From contig CALEFF010000043.1 of the NCBI GenBank assembly GCA_937876865.1, positions 1 to 44,829 on the forward strand: a stretch of DNA of 44,829 bases, in the 5' to 3' direction. How positions within the stretch are numbered: position 1 is the first letter of the stretch; each line of letters opens with the position of its first letter. Positions 1 through 9,667 of this stretch are shown here, in pieces. This DNA is from an uncultured Bacteroidales bacterium. Lineage in GTDB: Bacteria > Bacteroidota > Bacteroidia > Bacteroidales > P3. The position numbers and the translations under genes were made by a program. The notes under the pieces are model-generated. The model was not told the origin of the DNA and made no database searches. It saw only the letters and a list, made by a program, of their open reading frames with translations.

Positions 1-3000
1 GCACTTACTAAGGCTCCGTTTAGGGTTGCACTTGTGTTGCCTACGTTTGTTGCTGGTGAGGTTGTTACTTCTCCTAATTCTATCACTACTTGTTCTTCAA
101 GGGTTGTGAAGTTAGTTGTTACCCATGCTGATTGTTGGTCTTCGCATATTGATCTTACTTCTACTATGTAAGCTGTGTTTGGTGTTAAGCCTGTTAATGC
201 TTTTGTAGTTGTTGTAAGTGTTTCTGCTTCGCCTCCGTTTAGTTTGAATTCGTAGGTTGTTGCTGTACCGTTCCATGTGATTTCTGCTGTTGTTTCTGTT
301 ATGTTGCTTGCAGAAAGGTTAGTTGGTGCATCGCATGGTTCTGGTTCTGGGTCTTCTCCATCAAGAGTTGTGAACGTAGTTGATACCCATTCTGATTGTT
401 GGTTGCCACAAATTGATCTAACTTCTACTGTAATTGTAAAGTTTTCTGGCAATCCTATTAGTTGTTTGCTTGTTGTTGTAAGGGTTTCTGCTTCGCCTCC
501 ATTTAATTTTAATTCGTATGTTTCTGCTGTGCCGTTCCATGTAACGTCTGCTGAGTTTGCTGTAATATTGTTTACAGTTAAGTTAGTTGGTGCATCACAT
601 GGTTCTGGTTCAGGGTCTGTTCCACCACCACCTTCACCATCTGCATCGTAAACTTCAATAGCATCAACTCCTACTCCATATCCATAGTTAGATGTTCCAA
701 GAAATGCTATTTGATATGTTGCACTTGGGTTTGGCAATACAAGAGAATCTGATGTCCAATCATTAAAGGCTGCTGTGTAGTGAATTAAATCTACCCATTC
801 TTCATCAGGACTTGTTCTGTATTGAACTTTTAATTCGTCTATATCGCTATCCCATGGTTTTGAGATATAAGAGTATTTTATGTATGGATTAGTTAATGAA
901 GATAAATCAAATATAGGAGAAATCAATCTTGCTGAAGGTTGGTTGTAACCTGTTGCAACAAATTTTGCATATTTACTTCCTTCTGCTGATATTGATTCTG
1001 TAATATACCATTCTTGTTCACCTGTAACTGTTGCATTTGTCCAACATAAGAATTCTTCTGTTTCAAATCCGTATGAGTATGGGAAGTCTTCTACTGTTGA
1101 ACATGCTGTTGTGAAGTTTACAATAGGTGTTTGAGAAGATTCTTCTCCCGAACAGTTTGATACAAGATATGCTGTGTATTGTGTTGCTGGATTTAGTTCT
1201 GTAAGTGTAAATGGATTTTCTACAACTTCAACGCTTGTATATGTTGTTTCATCGTTTGCTTTATAATAAAGTATCCACGATGTCATTTCTGATTCTGCCC
1301 AAGCAAAGCTTGCTTCTGTTGAAGTTATTGATGTGCAAGTAAATTCTGCTGGTGAAGGACAATTTGATGTTGTTATACTAAAATTATCTATTGCAGCAGG
1401 TATTCCATTTGTTGCTCCAGTATCATTTGTCCAATAGAATATCAATTTCTTATTTGTATTAGATAGTTGTGATGATGAATAAACAAAGTGTGTCCAATCG
1501 GCTGTATTACCTGCTTTATTTAAAATAACTGTTCCTGCATTTTCTGTCAATTGTCCATCTGCTGGTATTTGATAATCTGTTTCGGTTAAAACAACAGTCA
1601 AATAATCATAAGGATAATAACCAACCTCTCCTACTACTTTGTAATCGAAAGAAATAGCATATTCTAATGCATCTCCAAATGCTATTGGAACAACTGCGTA
1701 AGAATAACTTGTTTGATATTGATCATAATTGAATGTTTGTCCATTATTATTTGAAATATACATTGAATAAGTGTCTGTTTCTTCACTTTCTTCTGTTGGT
1801 GCTGAGCCTGCTGCTGTGCCTACTGCCCATCTATTTACACCCATTGCTGTATATTCTACATTAAATGGTTCATTTGTTATATCTTCAAAATTTTGGAAGT
1901 ATGGAAAATCTGAAATAGGAATTGCTGTTGTACCGAATGTTACAGGTATTGTTTGAGACAAGTTATCTTCTGTTCCACAATCTGTTTGTACATAAACAGT
2001 ATATTGTGTTGAAGCTTGTAATCCGGTAAGTGTAATTGTTTGTTCTGTCGCTTGTTGTTCTGTATATTCTTCTTCGTTTTCTGCTTTGTAGAAAACAGTC
2101 CATAAACTATGTGATTCGTCTTCATCTACCCAAGAAATTGTAGCTTCACTTTCTGTAATATTAGAAATTGTTACACTATATGGATTTGGAGATGGACATT
2201 CTGGCACTGGTTCTACTTTAAAGTCATCTAAATTCCAAGATTCTGGTGCACTTGATTCTATTGCTCTGTAACGTAGTGCTATTCTTCCTTCTTCTGCATC
2301 TGTAAATAAGAATGGTCCTACCATTACAGATTCACTTCTTGATAAACCAACAGGTGTAACTGTTTGCACTAAAACAAATGTTGATGTATCTGTTGGATCT
2401 GTAACGTATCCTACGTCAAATATTCCTGCATCTTCAACAGTAGAGGCTGTTGTGTTAGCAAAGAATGTCAATTGTAGTTCACTTAAATCTGTTACAAATT
2501 CTGGTAATAGCAAGAATCCATTTCCTTTAAATTCTAAGGTAACTTCTCCTGAGTGTGCTGATGGTTCATATCCTTCCCAATAAATACGAGGGAATACTCC
2601 ATTGTAGGTTTGTAGTCCATGTTCAAGAACACTCCAACAAGAAAATTTCAACTCGGCTGCATCTTCATTTTGAAGAACACTTTCAAAATCTTCATACCAT
2701 ACACCTTCTATTGCTTGACAAGAAGTAAAGAATTGTGCTTCATCTGTCATTGGAGACACTTCTTCACCACAAACTGATTGTAATACAAATTCGTAAGCAG
2801 ATGCAGGCATTAAATCTGTTATTGTTATGTTATTTTCTGATGTTATTTCTACAATGTAATCTGATTCACTTCCTAAAATTCTATATCCAAAATTATAGGA
2901 ATCTGCTTGACCTTCCCAAGATATTGTTGCTGTGTTTGCAGTTACTTCTGTTACTTCTACATTTGTTGGTCTAGCACAAGTTGTTTGTGAAATACTTATG

Positions 3001-5036
3001 TTGTCTATTGCAGCAGGTGGTTGATTTCCATTAGAACTATTATTATGCCAATAGAATAATATTTGTTTTGTTGTTCCTATCCACGATGATGGAATAACAT
3101 ATTCAAAGTGTGCCCACTCTGCTTGTCCGTGTAATTCTTCTGATAAAGTTTGTCCGTTCCAATAATTCTCTAATGAAGAGAATGGGTCTAAGGCATAAAC
3201 TTGTAAATAGTCATACCATTCTTCTCCATCAACTTTATAATCAAATGATAGAGTATATTCTGCACCTGGTTCAAAGTAAACCAAAAATGCTGCTATTGAA
3301 TAATCATAATCATGAGTGTAAGCATTTGTTACTCCATTGTCATTAGAGATATACATTGAGTTTCCTGTTGCTTCTTCACTTCCTTCTTCACTATAAGCAG
3401 TAGCATTACCAATTGCCCAAGTATTTACATTGTAAGAAGAATAATAAATAAATTCAGAAACTGCTGATGTATCTTCAAAATCTTGGAAATAAGGCATTTC
3501 AACAGGTGAACTTGTTGTTGTAAACGAAACGGTATATGTTTGTTCTGTATTGTTTTCTATTCCACAATCAGTCATAACATATACTTGGTAAGTTGTTTCT
3601 GGTGTTAATTCTGTCAATGTGATTGTTTGTTCTGAAACTTCTACTGACAACCATTCTTCTTCGGATTCTTGTTTGTAATAAACTATCCACGCTTCATGGT
3701 CTTCCATATTGTCTACCCAAGAAACCACTGCATTATCTGCATTTGGAACAACGGTTACACTTGTTCTTAATGGTGCAGGACAAGGAGGTATTTCTGTTAT
3801 TTTAAAATTATTTAAGTATACAGCAGCGTCATATTCACTATCTGGGCCAATTTTAATTGCTAAATAATAATCTGAGTCATCTTCTAATTCCCATCCTGCC
3901 AATGGAGCAATATATTCGCCAAAAGCACTACCTGTTTCAATAGCAAATGTATTCATCGGAACAAATGTAGAAGCATCTGTTAAGTTTGTCAAATAACCTA
4001 CTTCTATTGTAGCTGGATTATAGTCATAATATGCTAAGGCTTCAAACACCATTTGTGTGTTTTCAAAATCAATAGCGATAGGAGCTGTAACTGCTATAAT
4101 GACATCATCAAAAGAAGTTTGTAATAAATAGCCATTTCCTGTCATTGTATTTTCAGCAATTTCTGGATAAGTCCCTCCCCACCAAGGATCTGTTGCGTTT
4201 TGAACAATAGTCCAACAATTTAAACTATTAAATTCTTCCTCAAAAGGCGAAGTTAATGTTTCGGAGCAAGTAGTATTAAATGTTATTACATCAGAATACA
4301 AACTTTCTCCTTCTGAACAAACAGATTTCACTCTTGCTTTATATGTAGTTCCTGGAAGTAGGTCTGTTAGTTCATAAGTAACATCACCTGATACATTGAT
4401 TACCTCCGCAGAAGACCAATCAGCATCAAATGGTACTACTTGTAAATCATAGTTTCCACTATTGTTTTCATCTACCCAAGTAAGTCCAGCTGAAGTCATA
4501 GCAACTTCAACTGCTGTCAAGTTAGTAGGCTTTGGACATAGATTTTCAAACAACAATATATTGTCAATATAAACTGATGTTCCCATACCTAATTGTTCAA
4601 CATTTATACTAACTAAGATTTCTTGGTCTACGTATTGAGTTAAATTAACTTCTCGTAAAGCCCAATCATAATCTGTTGTCGCTGCTATAGTTTGAACAAT
4701 TGTCCACTCTAATTCTTCTTGTGTTGCATCAGCTACTTGTACTGTAACAATTGTTGATGAAGCATCGGAAGGATAATCCATTCTTAAAAAGAAATTAAGA
4801 TAGGTTTGTCCTCCTGCCATATAAGCTGGCAAGACAATTCTTCCGCCACCATCACCCCAATAAGTGTATAAACTATTTGTTCCTTCATAAGGTTGATTGG
4901 TTGCGACTTCCCAATCTCCTGTGATAGTCCAACCTTCTGGCGGAAACGTTCCTTCAAATCCCTCTGTTATTGTTTGAGAGATTCCATTGGTCATAATGAA
5001 AAACATCACAACCAAAATTGATAATAACTTTTTCAT
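1..5036 (-). CDS. Giant secreted multidomain adhesin-like protein (choice-of-anchor J / Fn3), 3' end beyond window
   Basis: I read one open frame of about 1,678 codons from the ATG at 5036 to the left edge, with no stop seen. A signal peptide (MKKLLSILVVMFFIMTNG, then ISQ) is followed by six jelly-roll domains of the cleaved-adhesin/choice-of-anchor J type, at roughly residues 22-165, 258-417, 505-685, 772-943, 1037-1220 and 1312-1465. Their hallmarks are starts such as FPYFQNFED and ends such as AAIDNFSI. Each of the first five is followed by an Fn3 domain beginning with a Cys-Pro/Ala-x-Pro motif. After a Gly-rich and DPEPEP linker come two nearly identical Fn3 domains, then a further one starting TNVGNTSATLNGALV. 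Such proteins in Bacteroidota are usually exported by the type IX system and bind polymers or surfaces; the sorting domain would lie outside the window. The gene starts 31 nt after fba and may be co-transcribed with it. The substrate is unknown. Confidence 0.88.
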   Translation of the reverse strand, partial: MKKLLSILVVMFFIMTNGISQTITEGFEGTFPPEGWTITGDWEVATNQPYEGTNSLYTYWGDGGGRIVLPAYMAGGQTYLNFFLRMDYPSDASSTIVTVQVADATQEELEWTIVQTIAATTDYDWALREVNLTQYVDQEILVSINVEQLGMGTSVYIDNILLFENLCPKPTNLTAVEVAMTSAGLTWVDENNSGNYDLQVVPFDADWSSAEVINVSGDVTYELTDLLPGTTYKARVKSVCSEGESLYSDVITFNTTCSETLTSPFEEEFNSLNCWTIVQNATDPWWGGTYPEIAENTMTGNGYLLQTSFDDVIIAVTAPIAIDFENTQMVFEALAYYDYNPATIEVGYLTNLTDASTFVPMNTFAIETGSAFGEYIAPLAGWELEDDSDYYLAIKIGPDSEYDAAVYLNNFKITEIPPCPAPLRTSVTVVPNADNAVVSWVDNMEDHEAWIVYYKQESEEEWLSVEVSEQTITLTELTPETTYQVYVMTDCGIENNTEQTYTVSFTTTSSPVEMPYFQDFEDTSAVSEFIYYSSYNVNTWAIGNATAYSEEGSEEATGNSMYISNDNGVTNAYTHDYDYSIAAFLVYFEPGAEYTLSFDYKVDGEEWYDYLQVYALDPFSSLENYWNGQTLSEELHGQAEWAHFEYVIPSSWIGTTKQILFYWHNNSSNGNQPPAAIDNISISQTTCARPTNVEVTEVTANTATISWEGQADSYNFGYRILGSESDYIVEITSENNITITDLMPASAYEFVLQSVCGEEVSPMTDEAQFFTSCQAIEGVWYEDFESVLQNEDAAELKFSCWSVLEHGLQTYNGVFPRIYWEGYEPSAHSGEVTLEFKGNGFLLLPEFVTDLSELQLTFFANTTASTVEDAGIFDVGYVTDPTDTSTFVLVQTVTPVGLSRSESVMVGPFLFTDAEEGRIALRYRAIESSAPESWNLDDFKVEPVPECPSPNPYSVTISNITESEATISWVDEDESHSLWTVFYKAENEEEYTEQQATEQTITLTGLQASTQYTVYVQTDCGTEDNLSQTIPVTFGTTAIPISDFPYFQNFEDITNEPFNVEYTAMGVNRWAVGTAAGSAPTEESEETDTYSMYISNNNGQTFNYDQYQTSYSYAVVPIAFGDALEYAISFDYKVVGEVGYYPYDYLTVVLTETDYQIPADGQLTENAGTVILNKAGNTADWTHFVYSSSQLSNTNKKLIFYWTNDTGATNGIPAAIDNFSITTSNCPSPAEFTCTSITSTEASFAWAESEMTSWILYYKANDETTYTSVEVVENPFTLTELNPATQYTAYLVSNCSGEESSQTPIVNFTTACSTVEDFPYSYGFETEEFLCWTNATVTGEQEWYITESISAEGSKYAKFVATGYNQPSARLISPIFDLSSLTNPYIKYSYISKPWDSDIDELKVQYRTSPDEEWVDLIHYTAAFNDWTSDSLVLPNPSATYQIAFLGTSNYGYGVGVDAIEVYDADGEGGGGTDPEPEPCDAPTNLTVNNITANSADVTWNGTAETYELKLNGGEAETLTTTSKQLIGLPENFTITVEVRSICGNQQSEWVSTTFTTLDGEDPEPEPCDAPTNLSASNITETTAEITWNGTATTYEFKLNGGEAETLTTTTKALTGLTPNTAYIVEVRSICEDQQSAWVTTNFTTLEEQVVIELGEVTTSPATNVGNTSATLNGALVS
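94..621 (-). repeat. Tandem 264-bp repeat encoding two Fn3 domains
   Basis: Two consecutive copies of an 88-codon unit lie in the giant adhesin gene. Landmarks such as the stretch at 130-138 recur at 394-402, and the linker codons near 328 recur at 592, each exactly 264 bp apart. Both copies carry CDAPTNL, TWNGTA, KLNGGEAETLTTT and VEVRSIC, and are joined by acidic-proline linkers. The high nucleotide similarity suggests a recent duplication, so copy number may vary between strains. Confidence 0.85.
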
Positions 5037-5067
5037 TTTACTTTTTTTTGGTTAATAACTATAATAT

Positions 5068-6060
5068 TTATGCTTTTTGAGCAGAACCCAATACATTTAT
5101 TATTTTGTGTTCGTACATCAATTTCAAATTATCTCTTGCTGGACCAAGATATTTTCTTGGATCAAATTCCGCAGGCTTTTCAGCCAAAATTTGTCTTATA
5201 GTTGCAGTCATCACCAAACGTCCATCAGAGTCTATATTCACTTTACAAACTGCTGATTTTGCTGCTTGACGCAATTGTTCTTCTGGAATACCTATTGCAT
5301 CTTTCAATGCACCGCCAAATTTATTGATTATTGCAACTTGATCTTGTGGAACAGAAGAAGAACCATGAAGAACGATAGGGAATCCTGGTATTCTTTTTTC
5401 TATTTCTGCCAAAATATCAAAACGCAATGGAGGTGGAATCAAAATTCCTTCTGCGTTTCTTGTACATTGTTCAGGACGGAATTTGTTTGCACCATGAGAT
5501 GTTCCGATAGATATTGCTAATGAATCAACTCCTGTTTTTTTCACGAAATCTTCTACATCTTCCACTCTTGTATAAGTGCTGTTTTCTGCTGCAACATCAT
5601 CTTCTACTCCTGCCAACACACCTAATTCTCCCTCTACTGTTACATCATATTGATGAGCATAATCAACAACTTTCTTTGTAAGAGCAACATTTTCATCGTA
5701 AGGAAGATGTGAACCATCTATCATTACAGATGAAAATCCGTATTCTATACAAGATTTACATATCTCAAAACTATCGCCATGGTCTAAGTGCAATACGATA
5801 GGGATTTCATAGCCTAACTCTCTTGCATACTCAACTGCACCTTGTGCCATATAGCGTAGCAAAGTTTGATTAGCATATTTTCTTGCTCCTGCCGAGACTT
5901 GAAGAATCACAGGACTTTTTTGTGCAACACAAGCCTGAATAATTGCTTGCATTTGCTCCATATTATTGAAGTTAAATGCAGGAATAGCATATCCTCCTTG
6001 CATTGCTTTGGCAAATATCTCTCTTGAATTTACCAAACCTAAATCTTTATAATTTACCAT
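5068..6060 (-). CDS. fba: Class II fructose-bisphosphate aldolase
   Basis: This 330-residue cytoplasmic enzyme reversibly cleaves fructose 1,6-bisphosphate into dihydroxyacetone phosphate and glyceraldehyde 3-phosphate in glycolysis and gluconeogenesis. Class II signatures are visible: the zinc-site motif HLDHGD, the acidic stretch VEGELGVLAG, the GTSHG loop, LHGSSSVP, and KVNIDSDGR, which binds the substrate phosphate. It is full length for the longer class II group. The ATG lies 6 nt after the dapA stop, so the two genes are probably one transcript from the promoter at 6995-7025. The adhesin gene follows after 31 nt without a visible terminator. Confidence 0.96.
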   Translation of the reverse strand: MVNYKDLGLVNSREIFAKAMQGGYAIPAFNFNNMEQMQAIIQACVAQKSPVILQVSAGARKYANQTLLRYMAQGAVEYARELGYEIPIVLHLDHGDSFEICKSCIEYGFSSVMIDGSHLPYDENVALTKKVVDYAHQYDVTVEGELGVLAGVEDDVAAENSTYTRVEDVEDFVKKTGVDSLAISIGTSHGANKFRPEQCTRNAEGILIPPPLRFDILAEIEKRIPGFPIVLHGSSSVPQDQVAIINKFGGALKDAIGIPEEQLRQAAKSAVCKVNIDSDGRLVMTATIRQILAEKPAEFDPRKYLGPARDNLKLMYEHKIINVLGSAQKA

Positions 6061-6066
6061 AATGTA

Positions 6067-6969
6067 TTATTTTTGATTATTATTCAATTGAATATTATTT
6101 ACTATTGATTGAATTTTAGAATACAAAGATTTGCTACTTTTAACTAATGGTAAACGCAAATTGTTTTGACAAATGCCGAGTATCTCTAAGGCAGCTTTTA
6201 TTCCAACAGGATTACCCTCTTCAAAAATGGCTTTTGAGAAAGGTAAAAGTTCTTCATGTATAATTTTTGCCTTTTTGTAATTTGATTTTAAGCATAAATT
6301 TACCATTTCACTCATTTGTTGAGGTAACGCATTTGCAGTTACGGAAATTACACCTTGCATACCCAAAGACATAAGAGGCATTACCAAAGCATCTTCGCCT
6401 GAAACAACAGCAAAGTTTTGAGGTTTGTTTGCTAAAATATCCATACACTGCATTATATTACCAGATGCTTCCTTTATACCTATGATGTTAGGAAAATCAT
6501 TTGCCAATTGCAAACAAGTTTCCGCTGTTATATTCACACCCGTTCTTCCTGGAACATTATATAGAATAACAGGCACAGAAGAAGCTTCAGCAACAGCTTT
6601 ATAATGAGCATAAAGACCTTTTTGACTTGGCTTATTATAATAAGGAGTAACCGACAAAATTGCAGAAACATTAGAAAAATCTGTCTTTTTTATATGATCT
6701 ACCAATGTTCTTGTATCGTTTCCACCCATTCCTAAAACAATAGGAACTCTATTTGCATTAACTTCAATTGCAAACTCTAAGCAAGCCAAAATTTCTTGAT
6801 TATTTAGCGTAGGATATTCCGAAGTTGTACCCATACAAACCAAATAATCTACACCCCCATTTATCACATGTTCTATCAACTTCTCATAAGAAGTAAAATC
6901 AACGTTTCCTTGCTTATGGAAAGGTGTTACAAGAGCGACACCTGTTCCTTGTATATCAAACTTTTTCAT
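6067..6969 (-). CDS. dapA: 4-hydroxy-tetrahydrodipicolinate synthase
   Basis: This 300-residue TIM-barrel enzyme condenses pyruvate with aspartate semialdehyde, the first committed step towards diaminopimelate (cell wall) and lysine. Family motifs are present: GTGVALVTPF near the N terminus, YNVPGRTGVNI with the catalytic tyrosine, and GIKEASGN with the Schiff-base lysine. The usual GTTGE motif reads GTTSE, a common variant. It heads a dapA-fba pair and has a good Bacteroidota promoter immediately upstream. Other members of the family (N-acetylneuraminate lyase, KDG aldolase) are less likely given the motif set and length. Confidence 0.93.
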   Translation of the reverse strand: MKKFDIQGTGVALVTPFHKQGNVDFTSYEKLIEHVINGGVDYLVCMGTTSEYPTLNNQEILACLEFAIEVNANRVPIVLGMGGNDTRTLVDHIKKTDFSNVSAILSVTPYYNKPSQKGLYAHYKAVAEASSVPVILYNVPGRTGVNITAETCLQLANDFPNIIGIKEASGNIMQCMDILANKPQNFAVVSGEDALVMPLMSLGMQGVISVTANALPQQMSEMVNLCLKSNYKKAKIIHEELLPFSKAIFEEGNPVGIKAALEILGICQNNLRLPLVKSSKSLYSKIQSIVNNIQLNNNQK

Positions 6970-6994
6970 ACGTTTTTTACTAATAAATCACCTG

Positions 6995-7025
6995 CAAAAC
7001 TACACAATTTTAATAACTAAACAAA
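6995..7025 (-). promoter_or_regulatory. Bacteroidota-type promoter of dapA-fba
   Basis: On the minus strand a TTTG (7025-7022) is followed after exactly 19 nt by TAGTTTTG (7002-6995). This matches the known Bacteroidota pattern TTTG-N19-TAnnTTTG. The dapA ATG lies 25 nt beyond the -7 box. It is the best-matching promoter in the window. Confidence 0.75.
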
Positions 7026-7056
7026 AAAAACGCAGTAAAAATTAAAAAACTATAAC

Positions 7057-7064
7057 TATATTTG
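7057..7064 (+). promoter_or_regulatory. -7 box for the sensor kinase-hemW operon
   Basis: TATATTTG matches TAnnTTTG; no clear -33 TTTG is seen 19 nt upstream. Transcription should begin about 7070, which excludes the in-frame TTG at 7062 as a start codon and supports the ATG at 7086. The box is divergent from the dapA promoter. Confidence 0.6.
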
Positions 7065-7085
7065 CAACAAATAAAGTTTATAAAA

Positions 7086-8588
7086 ATGAAACAAAGAAGT
7101 TACAATTACAAAATTACTTGGATACTACTTTTTTTAGGTATTATTTTAATGCTAATCTTTCTTTTCTTCATTCACAATACGGTTACACAACTAAGAAATG
7201 AAGAAATAAAGAAAATAAAACTTTGGGCAAATGCCGTAAGTAGAAAAATAGAGGTTTTAGATAATGTGAAAATATTTTTTGACAACTTAGCAATTGATGA
7301 ACACGCAAAAGTACAACAGTTTATCGCAGCCCACAAATACATTCTCTCTCAACCCTTAGACAAAGAACTTAATTTTTATTATGAATTCATTTCAAACAAT
7401 AGAACAATCCCTGTAATAATAACTGATGAATTTAATAACATATTACTATCTCAAAACATAGAAATTCCAAAGAGTCAAACAAAATTATCCGGCAAACTTT
7501 TAGAGGAGTTTTCTGATAATCCACCAATAGAATACATAGCAAGCGATATAAAATTCAAACTTTTTTATTCGGAAAGCACCGTTTACTCTAACATAAAGAA
7601 TACATTATATTATTTAACCTATGACTTTCTTTCCGAAATTGTTAATAATTCAGTTTCAATACCTGTAATCATAACCGATAGTAGTCAAAGCACAATAATA
7701 GCACACGGAAACATTGATGAAAAACTATTAAAAAAACCTTTTTTAGATAAACTCCTTTCCGAAATGGAGTCAGCGAACAACTCTATAACAATCAATCTTC
7801 CAAACTATGCAAATGCTAAGATCTTTTATGAAAGTCCTACCTTCCTTACCTTTTTAAGATACTATCCTCCTATCTTCACTTTGTTAATTATTTTATTCGC
7901 ATTTCTAATTATTCAATTGCTTAAAATCACCAAAAAGTCAGAAGAAAACTCTATTTGGATAGGATTAAACAAAGAAACAGCACATCAACTCGGTACACCT
8001 ATTTCTTCGCTTATGGCATGGGTAGAATACCTAAAATTAAATCCAGAAAACGAAATGGTTTGCGATGAAATTTCAAAAGACATTGACAAATTAAACGTTA
8101 TAACTCAACGATTTTCACAAGTAGGAAAAACTCCTAAAAAAATAGAACTTAACATATTAGATGTAATACGAAACACTGTTGATTACATCAAAAATAGGAC
8201 CTCAAAAAAAGTCAATTACGAAATCATTTTACCAGAAGAAAATTGCCTAAATATTGAGTTGAATCAACACTTATTTGAATGGGCATTAGAAAACCTGATA
8301 AAAAATGCAATAGATGCAATGAATGGAGTAGGTGATTTAAGAATAGAGGTAAAAAATGAAAATAAAAAGATACTTATTGACGTAAGCGACACCGGAAAAG
8401 GAGTGCCTAAAAGAGATTTTAAAAAGATATTTTCTCCTGGATTCACAACAAAAGAAAGAGGTTGGGGTATGGGATTATCTCTTGTCAAGAGAATAATAGA
8501 AGAATACCATAAAGGAAAAGTATTTCTTAAACAATCCTCACTTGGAAAAGGCTCAACATTTAGAATCATTCTTAAAAAAGAAAAATAA
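7086..8588 (+). CDS. Membrane-bound sensor histidine kinase (orphan)
   Basis: This 500-residue two-component sensor has two transmembrane segments, at about residues 10-33 and 262-283. They flank an extracytoplasmic region of about 225 residues that has no family I recognise. The kinase core follows: H-box ETAHQLGTPISSL with the phospho-accepting His at about residue 300, N-box NLIKNAIDAM, G1 DTGKGVP and G2 GWGMGLSL. It should autophosphorylate in response to an envelope signal. No response regulator lies nearby, so the partner is unknown. The ATG at 7086 is preferred because an in-frame TTG upstream overlaps the -7 box. The stop overlaps the hemW start by one base (TAATG), indicating coupled translation. 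Confidence 0.9.
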   Translation: MKQRSYNYKITWILLFLGIILMLIFLFFIHNTVTQLRNEEIKKIKLWANAVSRKIEVLDNVKIFFDNLAIDEHAKVQQFIAAHKYILSQPLDKELNFYYEFISNNRTIPVIITDEFNNILLSQNIEIPKSQTKLSGKLLEEFSDNPPIEYIASDIKFKLFYSESTVYSNIKNTLYYLTYDFLSEIVNNSVSIPVIITDSSQSTIIAHGNIDEKLLKKPFLDKLLSEMESANNSITINLPNYANAKIFYESPTFLTFLRYYPPIFTLLIILFAFLIIQLLKITKKSEENSIWIGLNKETAHQLGTPISSLMAWVEYLKLNPENEMVCDEISKDIDKLNVITQRFSQVGKTPKKIELNILDVIRNTVDYIKNRTSKKVNYEIILPEENCLNIELNQHLFEWALENLIKNAIDAMNGVGDLRIEVKNENKKILIDVSDTGKGVPKRDFKKIFSPGFTTKERGWGMGLSLVKRIIEEYHKGKVFLKQSSLGKGSTFRIILKKEK

Positions 8589-9667
8589 TGGCAGGCATTT
8601 ACGTTCATATTCCCTATTGTTCGCAAAAATGTATCTATTGTAATTTCTATTCTATTGCCACAAAAAAAAGCAAAGATAATTACATACAAGCCTTAATCAA
8701 AGAAATTGAAAAACGAAACAACTATTTATCCAATCCTATAAAGACTTTGTATTTTGGAGGAGGTACACCAACATGCTTAAATAAAAATCAGATAACTCAA
8801 ATCATCTTTGCACTAAAAGAAAACTTTGACTTATCTCTCTTAGAAGAAGCAACAATAGAGGCAAATCCAGAAGATGCAAATCCAGAGTTTTTAGAATATC
8901 TTTTAAATCTTGGATTCAACAGAATATCATACGGAATACAAAGTTTTAACGATGACGATTTAAAACTTTTAAACAGAAGACACAATTCCAAAACAGCAAT
9001 AAATGCAATAGAATTATCAAGAAAAGTTGGTTTTTCAAACATTAGCTTTGACCTTATGTTTAACCTTCCAAATATGACCTTAGAAAATTGGGAGAAAAAC
9101 TTAAAAAAAGCCATCGAATTAAACCCTGAACACCTTTCTTGTTACTCTCTCACACTTGAAGAAGGAACTATGCTTGATAAGTTAGTCAAAAAAAAAATTA
9201 TTTCTTTGATTCCAGAAAATAATTCAGTCATTCAATTTAATAAAACAAAGAGTTTTTTAGAGCAAGCAGGATTTGAACATTACGAAATCTCAAACTATTG
9301 CAAACAAGGATTCAAAAGCAAACATAATTCTGCATATTGGAGAGCGGAAGAATACCTTGGACTTGGTGCAGCAGCACATTCTTTCAATATTTCTTCACGT
9401 TCTTGGAACCCCGAAAGCATTGAAGAATATATTTCAAACATTGAAAACAACACCTCACCATTTACAGAAATTCTTTCAGAAAAAGACAAATATAATGAAT
9501 ACATTATGCTTTCTCTTCGCACAAAAGAAGGAATTAACTCAAAGTATATCGAAGAAAACTTCCCACAATATTTTGAGCATTTCAACAAACAAAAAGAAAA
9601 AGCCAAAGAATATTTCAATACCCCTTGGCTTTTGAGCGACAGAATTGCTCTTGAACTTATGATTTAA
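8588..9667 (+). CDS. hemW: Radical SAM heme chaperone HemW (HemN-like)
   Basis: This 359-residue protein has the radical SAM CxxxCxxC motif at C11, C15 and C18, followed by NFYS, the arrangement seen in HemW and HemN-like proteins. GGGTP and EANPED follow as expected for SAM binding. HemW proteins bind heme and deliver it to membrane cytochromes; true oxygen-independent coproporphyrinogen oxidase (HemN) is longer with a different N-terminal extension, so HemW is preferred. Translation is coupled to the upstream kinase. Its 3' end overlaps the convergent dihydrofolate reductase gene by 4 bp. Confidence 0.88.
   Translation: MAGIYVHIPYCSQKCIYCNFYSIATKKSKDNYIQALIKEIEKRNNYLSNPIKTLYFGGGTPTCLNKNQITQIIFALKENFDLSLLEEATIEANPEDANPEFLEYLLNLGFNRISYGIQSFNDDDLKLLNRRHNSKTAINAIELSRKVGFSNISFDLMFNLPNMTLENWEKNLKKAIELNPEHLSCYSLTLEEGTMLDKLVKKKIISLIPENNSVIQFNKTKSFLEQAGFEHYEISNYCKQGFKSKHNSAYWRAEEYLGLGAAAHSFNISSRSWNPESIEEYISNIENNTSPFTEILSEKDKYNEYIMLSLRTKEGINSKYIEENFPQYFEHFNKQKEKAKEYFNTPWLLSDRIALELMI

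Noticed and set aside
277..651. Plus-strand open frame rich in Ser/Val
   Set aside because: It is the complement of the Fn3 repeats of the giant minus-strand gene, without its own signals; the same holds for other plus-strand frames up to 3805.
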